From the NCBI GenBank assembly GCA_017795045.1, contig CP051244.1, forward strand, positions 369,033 to 433,032: a stretch of DNA of 64,000 nt. The letters are read 5' to 3'. The position numbers were made by a program, and so were the translations under genes. The DNA is from Allomuricauda sp. (GTDB lineage: Bacteria; Bacteroidota; Bacteroidia; Flavobacteriales; Flavobacteriaceae). Of the stretch, positions 18,494-25,511 are shown one piece after another; the first letter of the stretch is position 1, and each line of letters starts with the position of its first letter. Under the pieces are notes generated by a model. The model was not told the DNA's origin. It saw only the letters and a list, made by a program, of their open reading frames with translations, and did no database searches.

Positions 18494-18706
18494 CTATCCC
18501 CGCATTTTACGGTAGACAAAATAGCCCACACCTGCGACTAGCACATATGGGATGGCCATAAGGTACACAATCCCGTTATTGATACCTTCCGCGGTTTTAC
18601 CATCAGCCTCACTTTCCACCACTGCTCGGCACATGGCGCATTGGGCTTCCACAACATTGGGCAAAATCAACAATACAAGTAACAATAATAGAAGCTTGGT
18701 CCTCAT
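18494..18706 (-). CDS. Small CxxC membrane protein near oxidase assembly genes
   Basis: 70 residues from ATG 18706: signal peptide (MRTKLLLLLLVLLILPNVVEA), a short exposed segment with QCAMCRAVVES (CxxC), and one C-terminal transmembrane helix (about 46-64). The cysteine pair just after the signal peptide would face the periplasm, suggesting metal binding or redox activity. It is the last gene of a set with SCO and DUF420 genes (11 bases after DUF420), so a role in copper or thiol handling during cytochrome oxidase assembly is plausible but inferred only from context. I do not know an established function. Confidence 0.75.
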   Translation of the reverse strand: MRTKLLLLLLVLLILPNVVEAQCAMCRAVVESEADGKTAEGINNGIVYLMAIPYVLVAGVGYFVYRKMRG

Positions 18707-18717
18707 TTTGGGTATTT

Positions 18718-19254
18718 TCAATATGAATAGTAGGGAGAAATCATGATGTAGACAACAACCCCGGTCACTGCCACATACAACCAAATGGGAAATGTGTATT
18801 TGGCCCACAGTCTGTGGCTTTGAAAGTCGTTTAAATACACTTTGGAATAGGTAATCAGAACCAAAGGAATCACCGATATGGAAAGCACAATATGGGTCAA
18901 CAAAATAAAGTAATAGATGTATTTTATACTACCCTCACCACCATAAATGGTACTTTCCGATGTCATGTGGTATGCCACATACATGACCAAGAACAGTGCG
19001 GACAAAATGATACAAGTCGTCATTAATTTTTGGTGAAGCCCCCTTTTACCATTTTTAATGGCCACTACGGCTATCACCAAAAGAACCGCGGTCAGTCCAT
19101 TGATCGTAGCATATATGGGCGGTAAAAAAGATAAGGGTTCCGCATTGGGTATCTTGTAGCCGAACAACAGGGCCACCACCAAAGGTATGGCCACTGATAT
19201 CACCGTAATCCATTTATTGAACCGTTTTTCCCTGATAGAGACTTCGTCGATCAT
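18718..19254 (-). CDS. DUF420 membrane protein (oxidase-associated)
   Basis: 178 residues with five predicted transmembrane helices. It belongs to the DUF420 group of small membrane proteins that recur beside cytochrome c oxidase and SCO genes in Bacteroidota and Bacilli. Recognisable segments are YATINGLTAVLLV, HQKLMTTCI and HIVLSISVIPLVL. The ATG overlaps the SCO stop in an ATGA junction, so the two are coupled. A part in oxidase assembly is suggested by context; the biochemical role is not known to me. Confidence 0.82.
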   Translation of the reverse strand: MIDEVSIREKRFNKWITVISVAIPLVVALLFGYKIPNAEPLSFLPPIYATINGLTAVLLVIAVVAIKNGKRGLHQKLMTTCIILSALFLVMYVAYHMTSESTIYGGEGSIKYIYYFILLTHIVLSISVIPLVLITYSKVYLNDFQSHRLWAKYTFPIWLYVAVTGVVVYIMISPYYSY

Positions 19255-19994
19255 TCTGCCAATAATTTTTTAATATCCTCTTTTAATATGGTAATCTGCT
19301 GGGGCTCTCCCTCTGCATTGACCCCTTGTTCCTCAGTCACGGTTCCCCTGTAGTAAATCAGGGGGTTTCCATGCTCATCTTGGCGAGAACGAATATACCC
19401 ATTTTTGTCGACCAAAGCGAACATTCCGGAATGCTCAAAACCACCCGGGGCATCCTCCACTTCATTCGCAACTATATAGAATCCTTCTTGGGCCAAATTG
19501 TAAATTTCATCCCTATCCCCGGTCAACAAATGCCAATCCTTGTCCACAATAGCATACTTTTTGGCATAGTTCTTAAGTACGGATGGCGTATCGTATCTTG
19601 GGTTGATGGTAAAGGAGGCCACTCCAAAACCTTCATCATTTTGAAAGGTGTTTTGCAACGACACCAAATTTTTTGTCATTACCGGGCATATGGTAGGACA
19701 AGTGGTAAAGAAGAATTCTACCACATACACTTTGCCCAGGTAGTCCTTATCCGTAACCAATACACTATCTTGGTTCAGGAAGGCAAAAGAGGGCACTTTT
19801 CGTTTCTTCCCATTGTTCAGTACAAAACCTACCTGCTTTTGTTGGAACCCCATGTTCATACGGTCGTTCTCCACCACGGTTCCATCCTTAAGCCTCTTTG
19901 TGACTTCATAGACGGCAAAAATCCCAAAAACCAAAATGACTGCGGACACCCAGACGTAGGTATACTTTTTCTTTCTATTTGCTCCTGTTGGCAT
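19251..19994 (-). CDS. SCO-family copper chaperone
   Basis: 247 residues with an N-terminal membrane anchor (about 9-29) and a periplasmic thioredoxin fold. The copper-binding CxxxC is in FFTTCPTICPVM, and the distal family His is probably the one in GGFEHSGMFALVD. SCO proteins deliver copper to the CuA site of cytochrome oxidase subunit II, which fits the subunit II gene (ctaC) elsewhere in the window. It overlaps the upstream SCO-like gene by 20 bases and DUF420 by 4. Confidence 0.92.
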   Translation of the reverse strand: MPTGANRKKKYTYVWVSAVILVFGIFAVYEVTKRLKDGTVVENDRMNMGFQQKQVGFVLNNGKKRKVPSFAFLNQDSVLVTDKDYLGKVYVVEFFFTTCPTICPVMTKNLVSLQNTFQNDEGFGVASFTINPRYDTPSVLKNYAKKYAIVDKDWHLLTGDRDEIYNLAQEGFYIVANEVEDAPGGFEHSGMFALVDKNGYIRSRQDEHGNPLIYYRGTVTEEQGVNAEGEPQQITILKEDIKKLLAE

Positions 19995-20607
19995 CGTTGT
20001 TCTTTAAGGCTAATCTATATTCGGCCAAGATAATCTTGACATCATCTTCCATCTTATTGTTGAGCTCCGCCACTGAGGTGGTGTTAAAGCCGTATTTCAC
20101 CCCTTCATCCTCATCATCTTTTCTTCCCCTGAGGTTACGGTTCTTATCAACGATAAAAACATAGGGGGTGGATAGATCGTCATCCAAATTTACATCGGTC
20201 TTCAGTTGGGCAAAAAACGATTTGATCTCGTCCCCAGTCCCAAAGGCAAAGTGCCATTTGTCCGCATTGGAAAGTTCGCCCAGTTCCTTTTTTAGGAGTT
20301 CGGCATCTTCCCGATGTCCTTCTTCCACTACCATGACCATCTGAAAGTCATTGAAATCCCCGAACCGCTTGTAGATTTTCTGGTTAAGGTTAAAAGCATT
20401 GCCTTTTTTCTGCTGAATGCCACTTCCCATAAAACCTAGAATGGTAATCTTTCCATCTAAGCTCAAAGTGTTTTCCAATTCAGAGATATCGGGGATATTC
20501 TCCGTTAAAACCGGCAGTTTTCCGAAGTTGTTTACCCCTGATGCAAAAAACAGATAGGCCACCAAAGGGAGCACAAACAAAACCACTAAAACAAACGTCT
20601 TTTTCAT
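19975..20607 (-). CDS. SCO-like membrane-anchored protein without cysteines
   Basis: 210 residues from ATG 20607, with an N-terminal anchor (about 4-24). It then shows a thioredoxin-like pattern similar to SCO (GKLPVLTENI, ITILGFMGSG, STPYVFIVDKNRNLRGR). There is no cysteine anywhere in the protein, so the CxxxC metal site is absent. It ends 20 bases inside the true SCO gene, indicating coupled expression. It may be a non-catalytic partner or scaffold for SCO; this is inference. The longer frame starts at TTG 20616; ATG 20607 is preferred. Confidence 0.7.
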   Translation of the reverse strand: MKKTFVLVVLFVLPLVAYLFFASGVNNFGKLPVLTENIPDISELENTLSLDGKITILGFMGSGIQQKKGNAFNLNQKIYKRFGDFNDFQMVMVVEEGHREDAELLKKELGELSNADKWHFAFGTGDEIKSFFAQLKTDVNLDDDLSTPYVFIVDKNRNLRGRKDDEDEGVKYGFNTTSVAELNNKMEDDVKIILAEYRLALKNNDANRSK

Positions 20608-20623
20608 AGGAAACAAAACCTTA

Positions 20624-20631
20624 CAAAAATA
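20624..20631 (-). promoter_or_regulatory. -7 promoter box for the SCO cluster
   Basis: Minus-strand TATTTTTG matches TAnnTTTG and lies 17-24 bases before the ATG at 20607. It touches the T-run of the terminator at 20631-20658, so the end of one unit and start of the next are nearly superimposed. No good -33 element was seen. Confidence 0.45.
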
Positions 20632-20658
20632 AAAAAGACGGTTGAAAAACCGTCTTTT
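20631..20658 (-). terminator. Intrinsic terminator after oxidase subunit IV gene
   Basis: Stem GACGGTT/AACCGTC with four-base loop, and A/T runs on both sides (TTTTTT on the minus strand). It divides the ctaB-oxidase III/IV genes from the SCO cluster. Confidence 0.85.
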
Positions 20659-20678
20659 AATCTTGTTAATACTTTCCT

Positions 20679-21062
20679 TTAGAAATTCCAGGCCAAGAAA
20701 CCATCCTTGTACACATTATAGATATAATCCGCCTCAAAAAGGAGAATGAATATCAAATAACAGATCAAGAATATTGGGGTCCATACGATGGATCTTCTCA
20801 GGGCTTTCTTTTCATCACGCAAGTGCATAAAATCCCATGCAATGTAATAGGCCTTTACCAAAGTCAGGATGATAAATATCCAGTTAAGGAGTTTCATCCC
20901 CAAAAAGAAGTTATGCGTCAACACTTGTGGTTTGGCAATACCCAAAGCCACTTCCACTGCCGTTACAATGGAAAGGAAGATAAGAACGCCCCAAATCTTC
21001 TGGACGTTGGATTTGAACTTCAATGTTCCTCTAAAAATCTCAAGTTTGTGCTCGTGTGCCAT
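20679..21062 (-). CDS. Cytochrome c oxidase subunit IV-like protein
   Basis: 127 residues with three predicted transmembrane helices (about 22-42, 51-71, 90-110), the size and shape of the prokaryotic subunit IV family. Recognisable segments are FLSIVTAVEVALGI and AYYIAWDFMHLRDEKKALR. It follows the larger subunit III gene after 57 bases and ends at a strong terminator. Subunit IV is a small accessory of the heme-copper oxidase in the inner membrane; in some relatives it stabilises the complex. Confidence 0.88.
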   Translation of the reverse strand: MAHEHKLEIFRGTLKFKSNVQKIWGVLIFLSIVTAVEVALGIAKPQVLTHNFFLGMKLLNWIFIILTLVKAYYIAWDFMHLRDEKKALRRSIVWTPIFLICYLIFILLFEADYIYNVYKDGFLAWNF

Positions 21063-21119
21063 GCTATTGTATACTGTATGCTTATTGATTCCTGATGTAT
21101 CCGGAATCGAAATCCAATT

Positions 21120-22094
21120 TTAAACCAAATAAAAGAATGTAAATACGAATACCCACACCAAATCTACAAAGTGCCAGTACAATCCAACCTTCTCTACCAT
21201 TTCATAATGTCCTCTACGCTCGTAAGTGCCCAGAATGACATTAAAGAAGATGATTACGTTGATGACCACACCTGAAAATACGTGGAATCCGTGAAACCCA
21301 GTTATAAAGAAGAAGAAATCGGCGAAAAGTCTGCTACCATATTCGTTATGGATAAGGTTGGCCCCTTCCACTACCAAAACGGCATCTTTTAGTTTTGCCA
21401 AGGATTCCTCGCGGTTCAATACCGTCTTATGTCCTTCTTCATTTATGGTCTCCGTACGGATAAGGATATTGGGGGTAGCCTTGAAGCCTTCCACCACTTC
21501 ATTCAAGGAGAATGAGGTTTGACTGCCTTCCTTTTCAAACCAAACACCTTTGCTGCTTTCGTGCTTTACCCTTTCCTCGGGCAAGGTCTTGGAGAAATCG
21601 GCCAATGAGGCCCGTTGTCCGGTCTCCGCATTGACAAATTGCAATATTCTACCTCCTTTGGTTTCCAAGGCCCCATGGTCTCCCTTGATAAAGGTTGCCC
21701 ATTCCCAAGCCTGTGAACCAACGAAGATGGCCCCACCTATAATGGTAAGGAACATATAAAGAATTACTTTTTTCTGCATCATTTTATGCCCGGCATCCAC
21801 GGCAAGTACCATGGTCACGGAGGACATAATCAGAATAAAGGTCATAAAGGCCACGTAGTACATGGGATAGTTTCCGTGGAAAAAGGGAACGTGGGTAAAC
21901 ACCTCATCGGCAATAGGCCACGTTTCAATAAACTTGAACCTGGAAAAGCCATAGGACACCAAGAACCCAGAAAAGGTCAAGGCATCAGAGACAATAAAAA
22001 ACCACATCATCATTTTTCCGTAGCTAGCACCCAAGGGACGATTTCCGCCTCCCCAAACACTTTCTTCCGTACCGGTAGTCACCGTTGCATCCAT
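21120..22094 (-). CDS. Cytochrome c oxidase subunit III with long inserted loop
   Basis: 324 residues, longer than the usual prokaryotic subunit III of about 200. Membrane helices (about 29-49, 78-99, 109-130, 258-282, 300-322) match the family, with FHGNYPMYYVAFMTFILIMSS and the C-terminal GLYWHFVDLVWVFVFTFFYLV-type ending. Between helices lies a polar insertion of about 115 residues (137-252), for which I see no known domain. It is encoded beside a second, shorter subunit III. A possible own promoter (22123-22149) precedes it. Confidence 0.88.
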   Translation of the reverse strand: MDATVTTGTEESVWGGGNRPLGASYGKMMMWFFIVSDALTFSGFLVSYGFSRFKFIETWPIADEVFTHVPFFHGNYPMYYVAFMTFILIMSSVTMVLAVDAGHKMMQKKVILYMFLTIIGGAIFVGSQAWEWATFIKGDHGALETKGGRILQFVNAETGQRASLADFSKTLPEERVKHESSKGVWFEKEGSQTSFSLNEVVEGFKATPNILIRTETINEEGHKTVLNREESLAKLKDAVLVVEGANLIHNEYGSRLFADFFFFITGFHGFHVFSGVVINVIIFFNVILGTYERRGHYEMVEKVGLYWHFVDLVWVFVFTFFYLV

Positions 22095-22122
22095 AAAAAA
22101 AGTCGCTTTAATAAAACTTTCA

Positions 22123-22149
22123 CAAATTTACACCTTTTGGTGTATTCAA
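22123..22149 (-). promoter_or_regulatory. Candidate promoter with internal palindrome (subunit III)
   Basis: Minus strand TTG (22147-22149), 16-base spacer, TAAATTTG (22123-22130). The spacer contains the inverted repeat ACACC-TTTT-GGTGT (22131-22144). Spacing is one base short of the usual range. Confidence 0.4.
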
Positions 22150-22186
22150 AAAGATAAAGTTGAATGAAAACTGCTTCATTCAGAAT

Positions 22187-22768
22187 TTATTTCACGAAAT
22201 ACATAAATAGTATTAAATACACCCATAGAAAATCCAAGAAATGCCAAAACGTGGCACCCAATTCCAGACCCAACATATTTTCGGGGCTATATTTACCTCG
22301 CAATTGCTGCACCAACACCACCAATAAAGAGATGAGGCCTGCCACAACGTGTGCTATGTGCACCGCCGCGATCAAAAACACATAGGACATTTTAATGTTA
22401 CTGGTAGGACCGGTAAAATAATACCCATGCTCCAACATTTGGGAAAATCCCATGAACTGCAATACGATAAATGAAATTCCAAAGAACAAGGTCGTGAACA
22501 ACAAAATGGTCCCCAATTTCCGGTTGTTCCTTTCAACTGCTTTCTGGGCAATGAAATAGGTGATACTGCTTAAAATAATAATGGCCGTACTGACAAAGAA
22601 TGCCTGAGGGAGTTCCAAATCACTGATCCAATCGTCCCTTTTGCTACTGACAATATAGGCACTGGTCCAACCAGCAAATCCCATGATCAAACTTACTATT
22701 CCAAACCAGAGCATCATTTTCTTTGCCCTACGGTTTTTCTCCACTGCTGTTCCTTGGGTTAAATCCAT
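22187..22768 (-). CDS. Cytochrome c oxidase subunit III (short form)
   Basis: 193 residues with five predicted transmembrane helices, the classical bacterial subunit III/CyoC size. Family landmarks include MGFAGWTSAYIVS, HGYYFTGPTSN, and a C-terminal THFWHFLDFLWVYL-like stretch (GATFWHFLDFLWVYL). It starts 6 bases after the heme O synthase gene, so the two are co-transcribed. Together with the longer paralogue downstream it probably forms a two-part subunit III of the oxidase whose subunits I and II are encoded by ctaD and ctaC in this window. Confidence 0.9.
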   Translation of the reverse strand: MDLTQGTAVEKNRRAKKMMLWFGIVSLIMGFAGWTSAYIVSSKRDDWISDLELPQAFFVSTAIIILSSITYFIAQKAVERNNRKLGTILLFTTLFFGISFIVLQFMGFSQMLEHGYYFTGPTSNIKMSYVFLIAAVHIAHVVAGLISLLVVLVQQLRGKYSPENMLGLELGATFWHFLDFLWVYLILFMYFVK

Positions 22769-22774
22769 CCTTTT

Positions 22775-23674
22775 CTAAATATATTTATCTGCAACATATA
22801 CGATTTGAATCAACGATATATAGGTAACGCTGGCCAACATCAATTTTCTTGCGGTGGCATTGTCGCGTTTTTCATACAATCTCAAGGCAAAAAAGAGCAT
22901 CACCAATCCGAAAACAAATACCAGTACCGCTGCCGGAACGGAGAGGGTCAACCTTCCTGTAAACCCAAAAACGGGTATAATGGAAATTACCATCATCCAA
23001 ATCGTGTACAGTATGATCTGTAGTGCCGCTCCCTTATCTTTTTTCCCTGTGGGCAACATTTTAAAGCCTGCCTTTTTATAATCTTCATCCAACATCCAGC
23101 CCAAGGCCCAAAAATGGGGAAACTGCCAAAAAAACTGTATCATGAACAGCGTTCCGGGCTCAATGCCAAAATCATCTGTGGCGGCAACCCATCCCAACAT
23201 AAAGGGAATGGCACCAGGAAAGGCACCCACAAAAACAGACAAGGGTGTCTTTGTCTTTAAAGGTGTATAAACGCTAGTGTACAAAAAAATTGAAATGGCA
23301 CCGAACATGGCTGTTTTTGGACTCAGGGCAAACAAGGCTAAAACGCCCAGCACCGTTAAGGTAATGGCAACGGCCAAAGCGCTTTTCACCGACATCCGTC
23401 CCGAAGGAATTGGGCGGTTTTTGGTTCGGTTCATCAACGCATCCAAGTCCTTTTCTATAATTTGATTATAGGCATTGGAGGCCCCAACCATACAGTATCC
23501 ACCAAAAGTGAGCAACAATAGGGAAACCAAGCTTAGCTCGTAGGCCCCTAAAAAGTATCCCGCAATGGAAGAAAAAACCACACTGACCGCCAGCTTGGCC
23601 TTGGTAATCTCCTTGAAATCAGAAAGAATTACGGACAGCGATGTGTTTTTTACGGAACCTACAGCAGACTTCAT
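22775..23674 (-). CDS. ctaB: Heme O synthase (protoheme IX farnesyltransferase)
   Basis: 299 residues from ATG 23674 (the frame opens with a TTG six bases earlier). UbiA-superfamily membrane prenyltransferase that adds a farnesyl group to heme B, producing heme O for heme-copper oxidases. Visible motifs are the substrate-binding NAYNQIIEKDLDALMNRTKNRP (two Asp-rich parts, DxDxxMxRTxxRP) and the later LGWMLDEDYKKAGFKMLP. About nine transmembrane helices. A very good promoter lies at 23694-23724. It leads the oxidase subunit III/IV operon. Confidence 0.95.
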   Translation of the reverse strand: MKSAVGSVKNTSLSVILSDFKEITKAKLAVSVVFSSIAGYFLGAYELSLVSLLLLTFGGYCMVGASNAYNQIIEKDLDALMNRTKNRPIPSGRMSVKSALAVAITLTVLGVLALFALSPKTAMFGAISIFLYTSVYTPLKTKTPLSVFVGAFPGAIPFMLGWVAATDDFGIEPGTLFMIQFFWQFPHFWALGWMLDEDYKKAGFKMLPTGKKDKGAALQIILYTIWMMVISIIPVFGFTGRLTLSVPAAVLVFVFGLVMLFFALRLYEKRDNATARKLMLASVTYISLIQIVYVADKYI

Positions 23675-23693
23675 CCACAAATTTATTGGCTGG

Positions 23694-23724
23694 CAAAGAT
23701 AACGCGGAGAGGCTTCTTTTCCAA
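23694..23724 (-). promoter_or_regulatory. Promoter of ctaB and oxidase subunit III/IV genes
   Basis: Minus strand TTG (23722-23724), 20-base spacer, TATCTTTG (23694-23701): full match to the Bacteroidota pattern. Predicted start near 23687, about 13 bases before the ATG. Confidence 0.65.
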
Positions 23725-23802
23725 CCTATTGATGGTCTTTATGCTGTTTTGGAAATGTTAATACATCACATAAAAGCTGCCATACTATATTTTTGAAACA
23801 AA

Positions 23803-23834
23803 AAAAGCCCTGACGTTTTACTGTCAGGGCTTTT
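23803..23834 (-). terminator. Intrinsic terminator after tonB
   Basis: Twelve-base arms AAAAGCCCTGAC and GTCAGGGCTTTT around an 8-base loop. It has T-runs on both strands and so could work in both directions; here it serves tonB, whose stop is 34 bases away. Confidence 0.9.
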
Positions 23835-23867
23835 TCCATTCCTGCCTCAACAGGAACATATATGCTT

Positions 23868-24572
23868 TTACTGCAATTTAAACGTAATTGGAATACTAAA
23901 AGGTACTTTTACCGCTCTACCCCTTTGTTTTCCTGGAGTCATTTTTGGCAATTTGTTGATGATTCTCAATGCCTCAGCTTCCAAGTTTTTATCCGGTCCA
24001 CGCATTCTGATGTTACCGATACTTCCATCTTTTTGGATAACGAATATCACGTTCACCCTTCCCTGAACTCCCATTTCTTGGGCAATTTCAGGATAACGGA
24101 AATTCTTACGGATGTGTTTCTGCATCATTTCCTGAAAACAGGCCTTTTTATCTTTGGCACCCTCACAACCGGGGAAAACGGGTACATCTTCAATCACGGC
24201 AAATGGAACCGAAATATCTTCTTCAACCTCCTCAACCTCAACTTCTTCAATTTCCACAACTTCTTCTTCCTGACTGGTTTCAGTGGACTCGATAACGGTC
24301 TCTTCCACTTCTTCCTCATCTTCAACAACTTCGATTACCTCTGGCGCAGCAGGTGGCGGTGGTGGTGGTGGAGTCTTGATTTGCTCGGTCATTGGCACTT
24401 CTTCGTCCAACTGATCTTCAACGTTCATCGAAATGTCATAATCGTTTGCCTTGTCGTATTTTTTCCACTCCATGGCTCCATAAACCAACCCCAAAACAGC
24501 GGCCAACCCTACCACAAAATAGAGTGAGCTGTTTCTTCCTACGTCCGCTTTTGGATTCTTTTTTAGTTCCAT
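23868..24572 (-). CDS. tonB: Energy transducer TonB
   Basis: 234 residues: cytoplasmic start, one transmembrane helix (about 16-33) and a periplasmic linker with a seven-proline run. The linker then becomes a long Glu/Val-rich acidic stretch (about 80-118), instead of the Pro-Lys linker of proteobacterial TonB. A C-terminal TonB domain follows (about 145-234) with YPEIAQEMGVQGRVNV and FVIQKDGSIGNIR. TonB carries energy from the inner-membrane ExbBD motor to outer-membrane receptors; no exbBD lies in the window. Last gene of the maeB-to-tonB strand block, followed by a strong terminator. Confidence 0.92.
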   Translation of the reverse strand: MELKKNPKADVGRNSSLYFVVGLAAVLGLVYGAMEWKKYDKANDYDISMNVEDQLDEEVPMTEQIKTPPPPPPPAAPEVIEVVEDEEEVEETVIESTETSQEEEVVEIEEVEVEEVEEDISVPFAVIEDVPVFPGCEGAKDKKACFQEMMQKHIRKNFRYPEIAQEMGVQGRVNVIFVIQKDGSIGNIRMRGPDKNLEAEALRIINKLPKMTPGKQRGRAVKVPFSIPITFKLQ

Positions 24573-24624
24573 CTCTTTGATTTTAGTGTTTGCTAATTTA
24601 ATTATTAATTGGTTAAATAAACAA

Positions 24625-25032
24625 TTAAAATTTCCATTTTAACGGCCTTTCTTTAGAAAAAGACCACCTAACTAGGCTTATTCCTACAAATGCCCCAAAA
24701 GTATTGGCCAAAACATCTCCAAATTCGGCCATACGATCGGTGGTCAACGTATATTGTAATACCTCAATACCTATGCCATAGACCACTGCTACAAGAAAAA
24801 TAAGCCTACTTGCCTTTACCAACTCCATTTGTCCTTTGGTTCTTTCCCTAACTAAAAGGCATCCCAAGACCCCAAAAACGAGATAAAATATAAAATGGGT
24901 AATCTTATCGGCATAGGGAATATTCCATCCGCCCTCATCCAAATCCATTTCAGAAAAAGAAAATAAGCTGAGTGTCGTTATGAACAGCACCCAGCCTATA
25001 AACAATAAGGTATATCCGTTTTTTTTAAGCAC
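24625..25032 (-). CDS. VanZ-like membrane protein
   Basis: 135 residues with four predicted transmembrane helices and the VanZ-family phrases [16 protein letters not shown] and [33 protein letters not shown]. It begins at GTG 25032, overlapping the gcvH stop by 8 bases. VanZ of enterococci gives low-level teicoplanin resistance, but most chromosomal relatives have no established role. Its link with gcvH here is positional only. Confidence 0.85.
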   Translation of the reverse strand: MLKKNGYTLLFIGWVLFITTLSLFSFSEMDLDEGGWNIPYADKITHFIFYLVFGVLGCLLVRERTKGQMELVKASRLIFLVAVVYGIGIEVLQYTLTTDRMAEFGDVLANTFGAFVGISLVRWSFSKERPLKWKF

Positions 25033-25405
25033 CTATCAATGCCTTGTAATCATCAGCATTCATTAGACCATCAACCTCAGAGGCGTCGCTCATTTTAATT
25101 TTGATCATCCAGCCTTCCCCGTAAGGATCGGAATTCACCTTCTCAGGTTCATCTTCCAAGGCTTCGTTGAACTCAATGATCTCACCACTAAGGGGCAAGA
25201 ACAGGTCGGATACGGTCTTTACGGCCTCAACCGAACCAAAAACCTCTTCTTTATCCAAGGTTTCATCCAGTGTCTCTACCTCTACATATACGATATCCCC
25301 CAACTCACTCTGGGCAAAATCCGTGATTCCTACCGTGGCGATATCGCCATCTATTTTGACCCATTCATGGTCCTTGGTGTACTTTAGTTCAGAAGGTATG
25401 TCCAT
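25025..25405 (-). CDS. gcvH: Glycine cleavage system H protein
   Basis: 126-residue lipoyl carrier that shuttles the aminomethyl group between the P, T and L proteins of the glycine cleavage system. Lipoyl-lysine is Lys63 in [13 protein letters not shown], in the usual VEsVKaasdl context. ELSEYTKDHEW-like start ([14 protein letters not shown]) and C-terminal GEGWMIKIK agree with the family, and the length is standard. The other system genes are not in the window. It has its own promoter (25435-25465) although it lies downstream of sprA on the same strand. Confidence 0.96.
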   Translation of the reverse strand: MDIPSELKYTKDHEWVKIDGDIATVGITDFAQSELGDIVYVEVETLDETLDKEEVFGSVEAVKTVSDLFLPLSGEIIEFNEALEDEPEKVNSDPYGEGWMIKIKMSDASEVDGLMNADDYKALIGA

Positions 25406-25434
25406 TCGTGTTTATGTTTGAATTAGTCGATGGA

Positions 25435-25465
25435 CAAATGTAACGGATTGTGGATAGGTTTTCAA
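25435..25465 (-). promoter_or_regulatory. Promoter of gcvH
   Basis: Minus strand TTG (25463-25465), 20-base spacer, TACATTTG (25435-25442). Full match to the Bacteroidota pattern; predicted start near 25428, about 23 bases before the ATG. Confidence 0.65.
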
Positions 25466-25511
25466 AAAATCCGCTAAACAAAATTCAACAATCCCCCAAT
25501 CCTTCCAAAAC

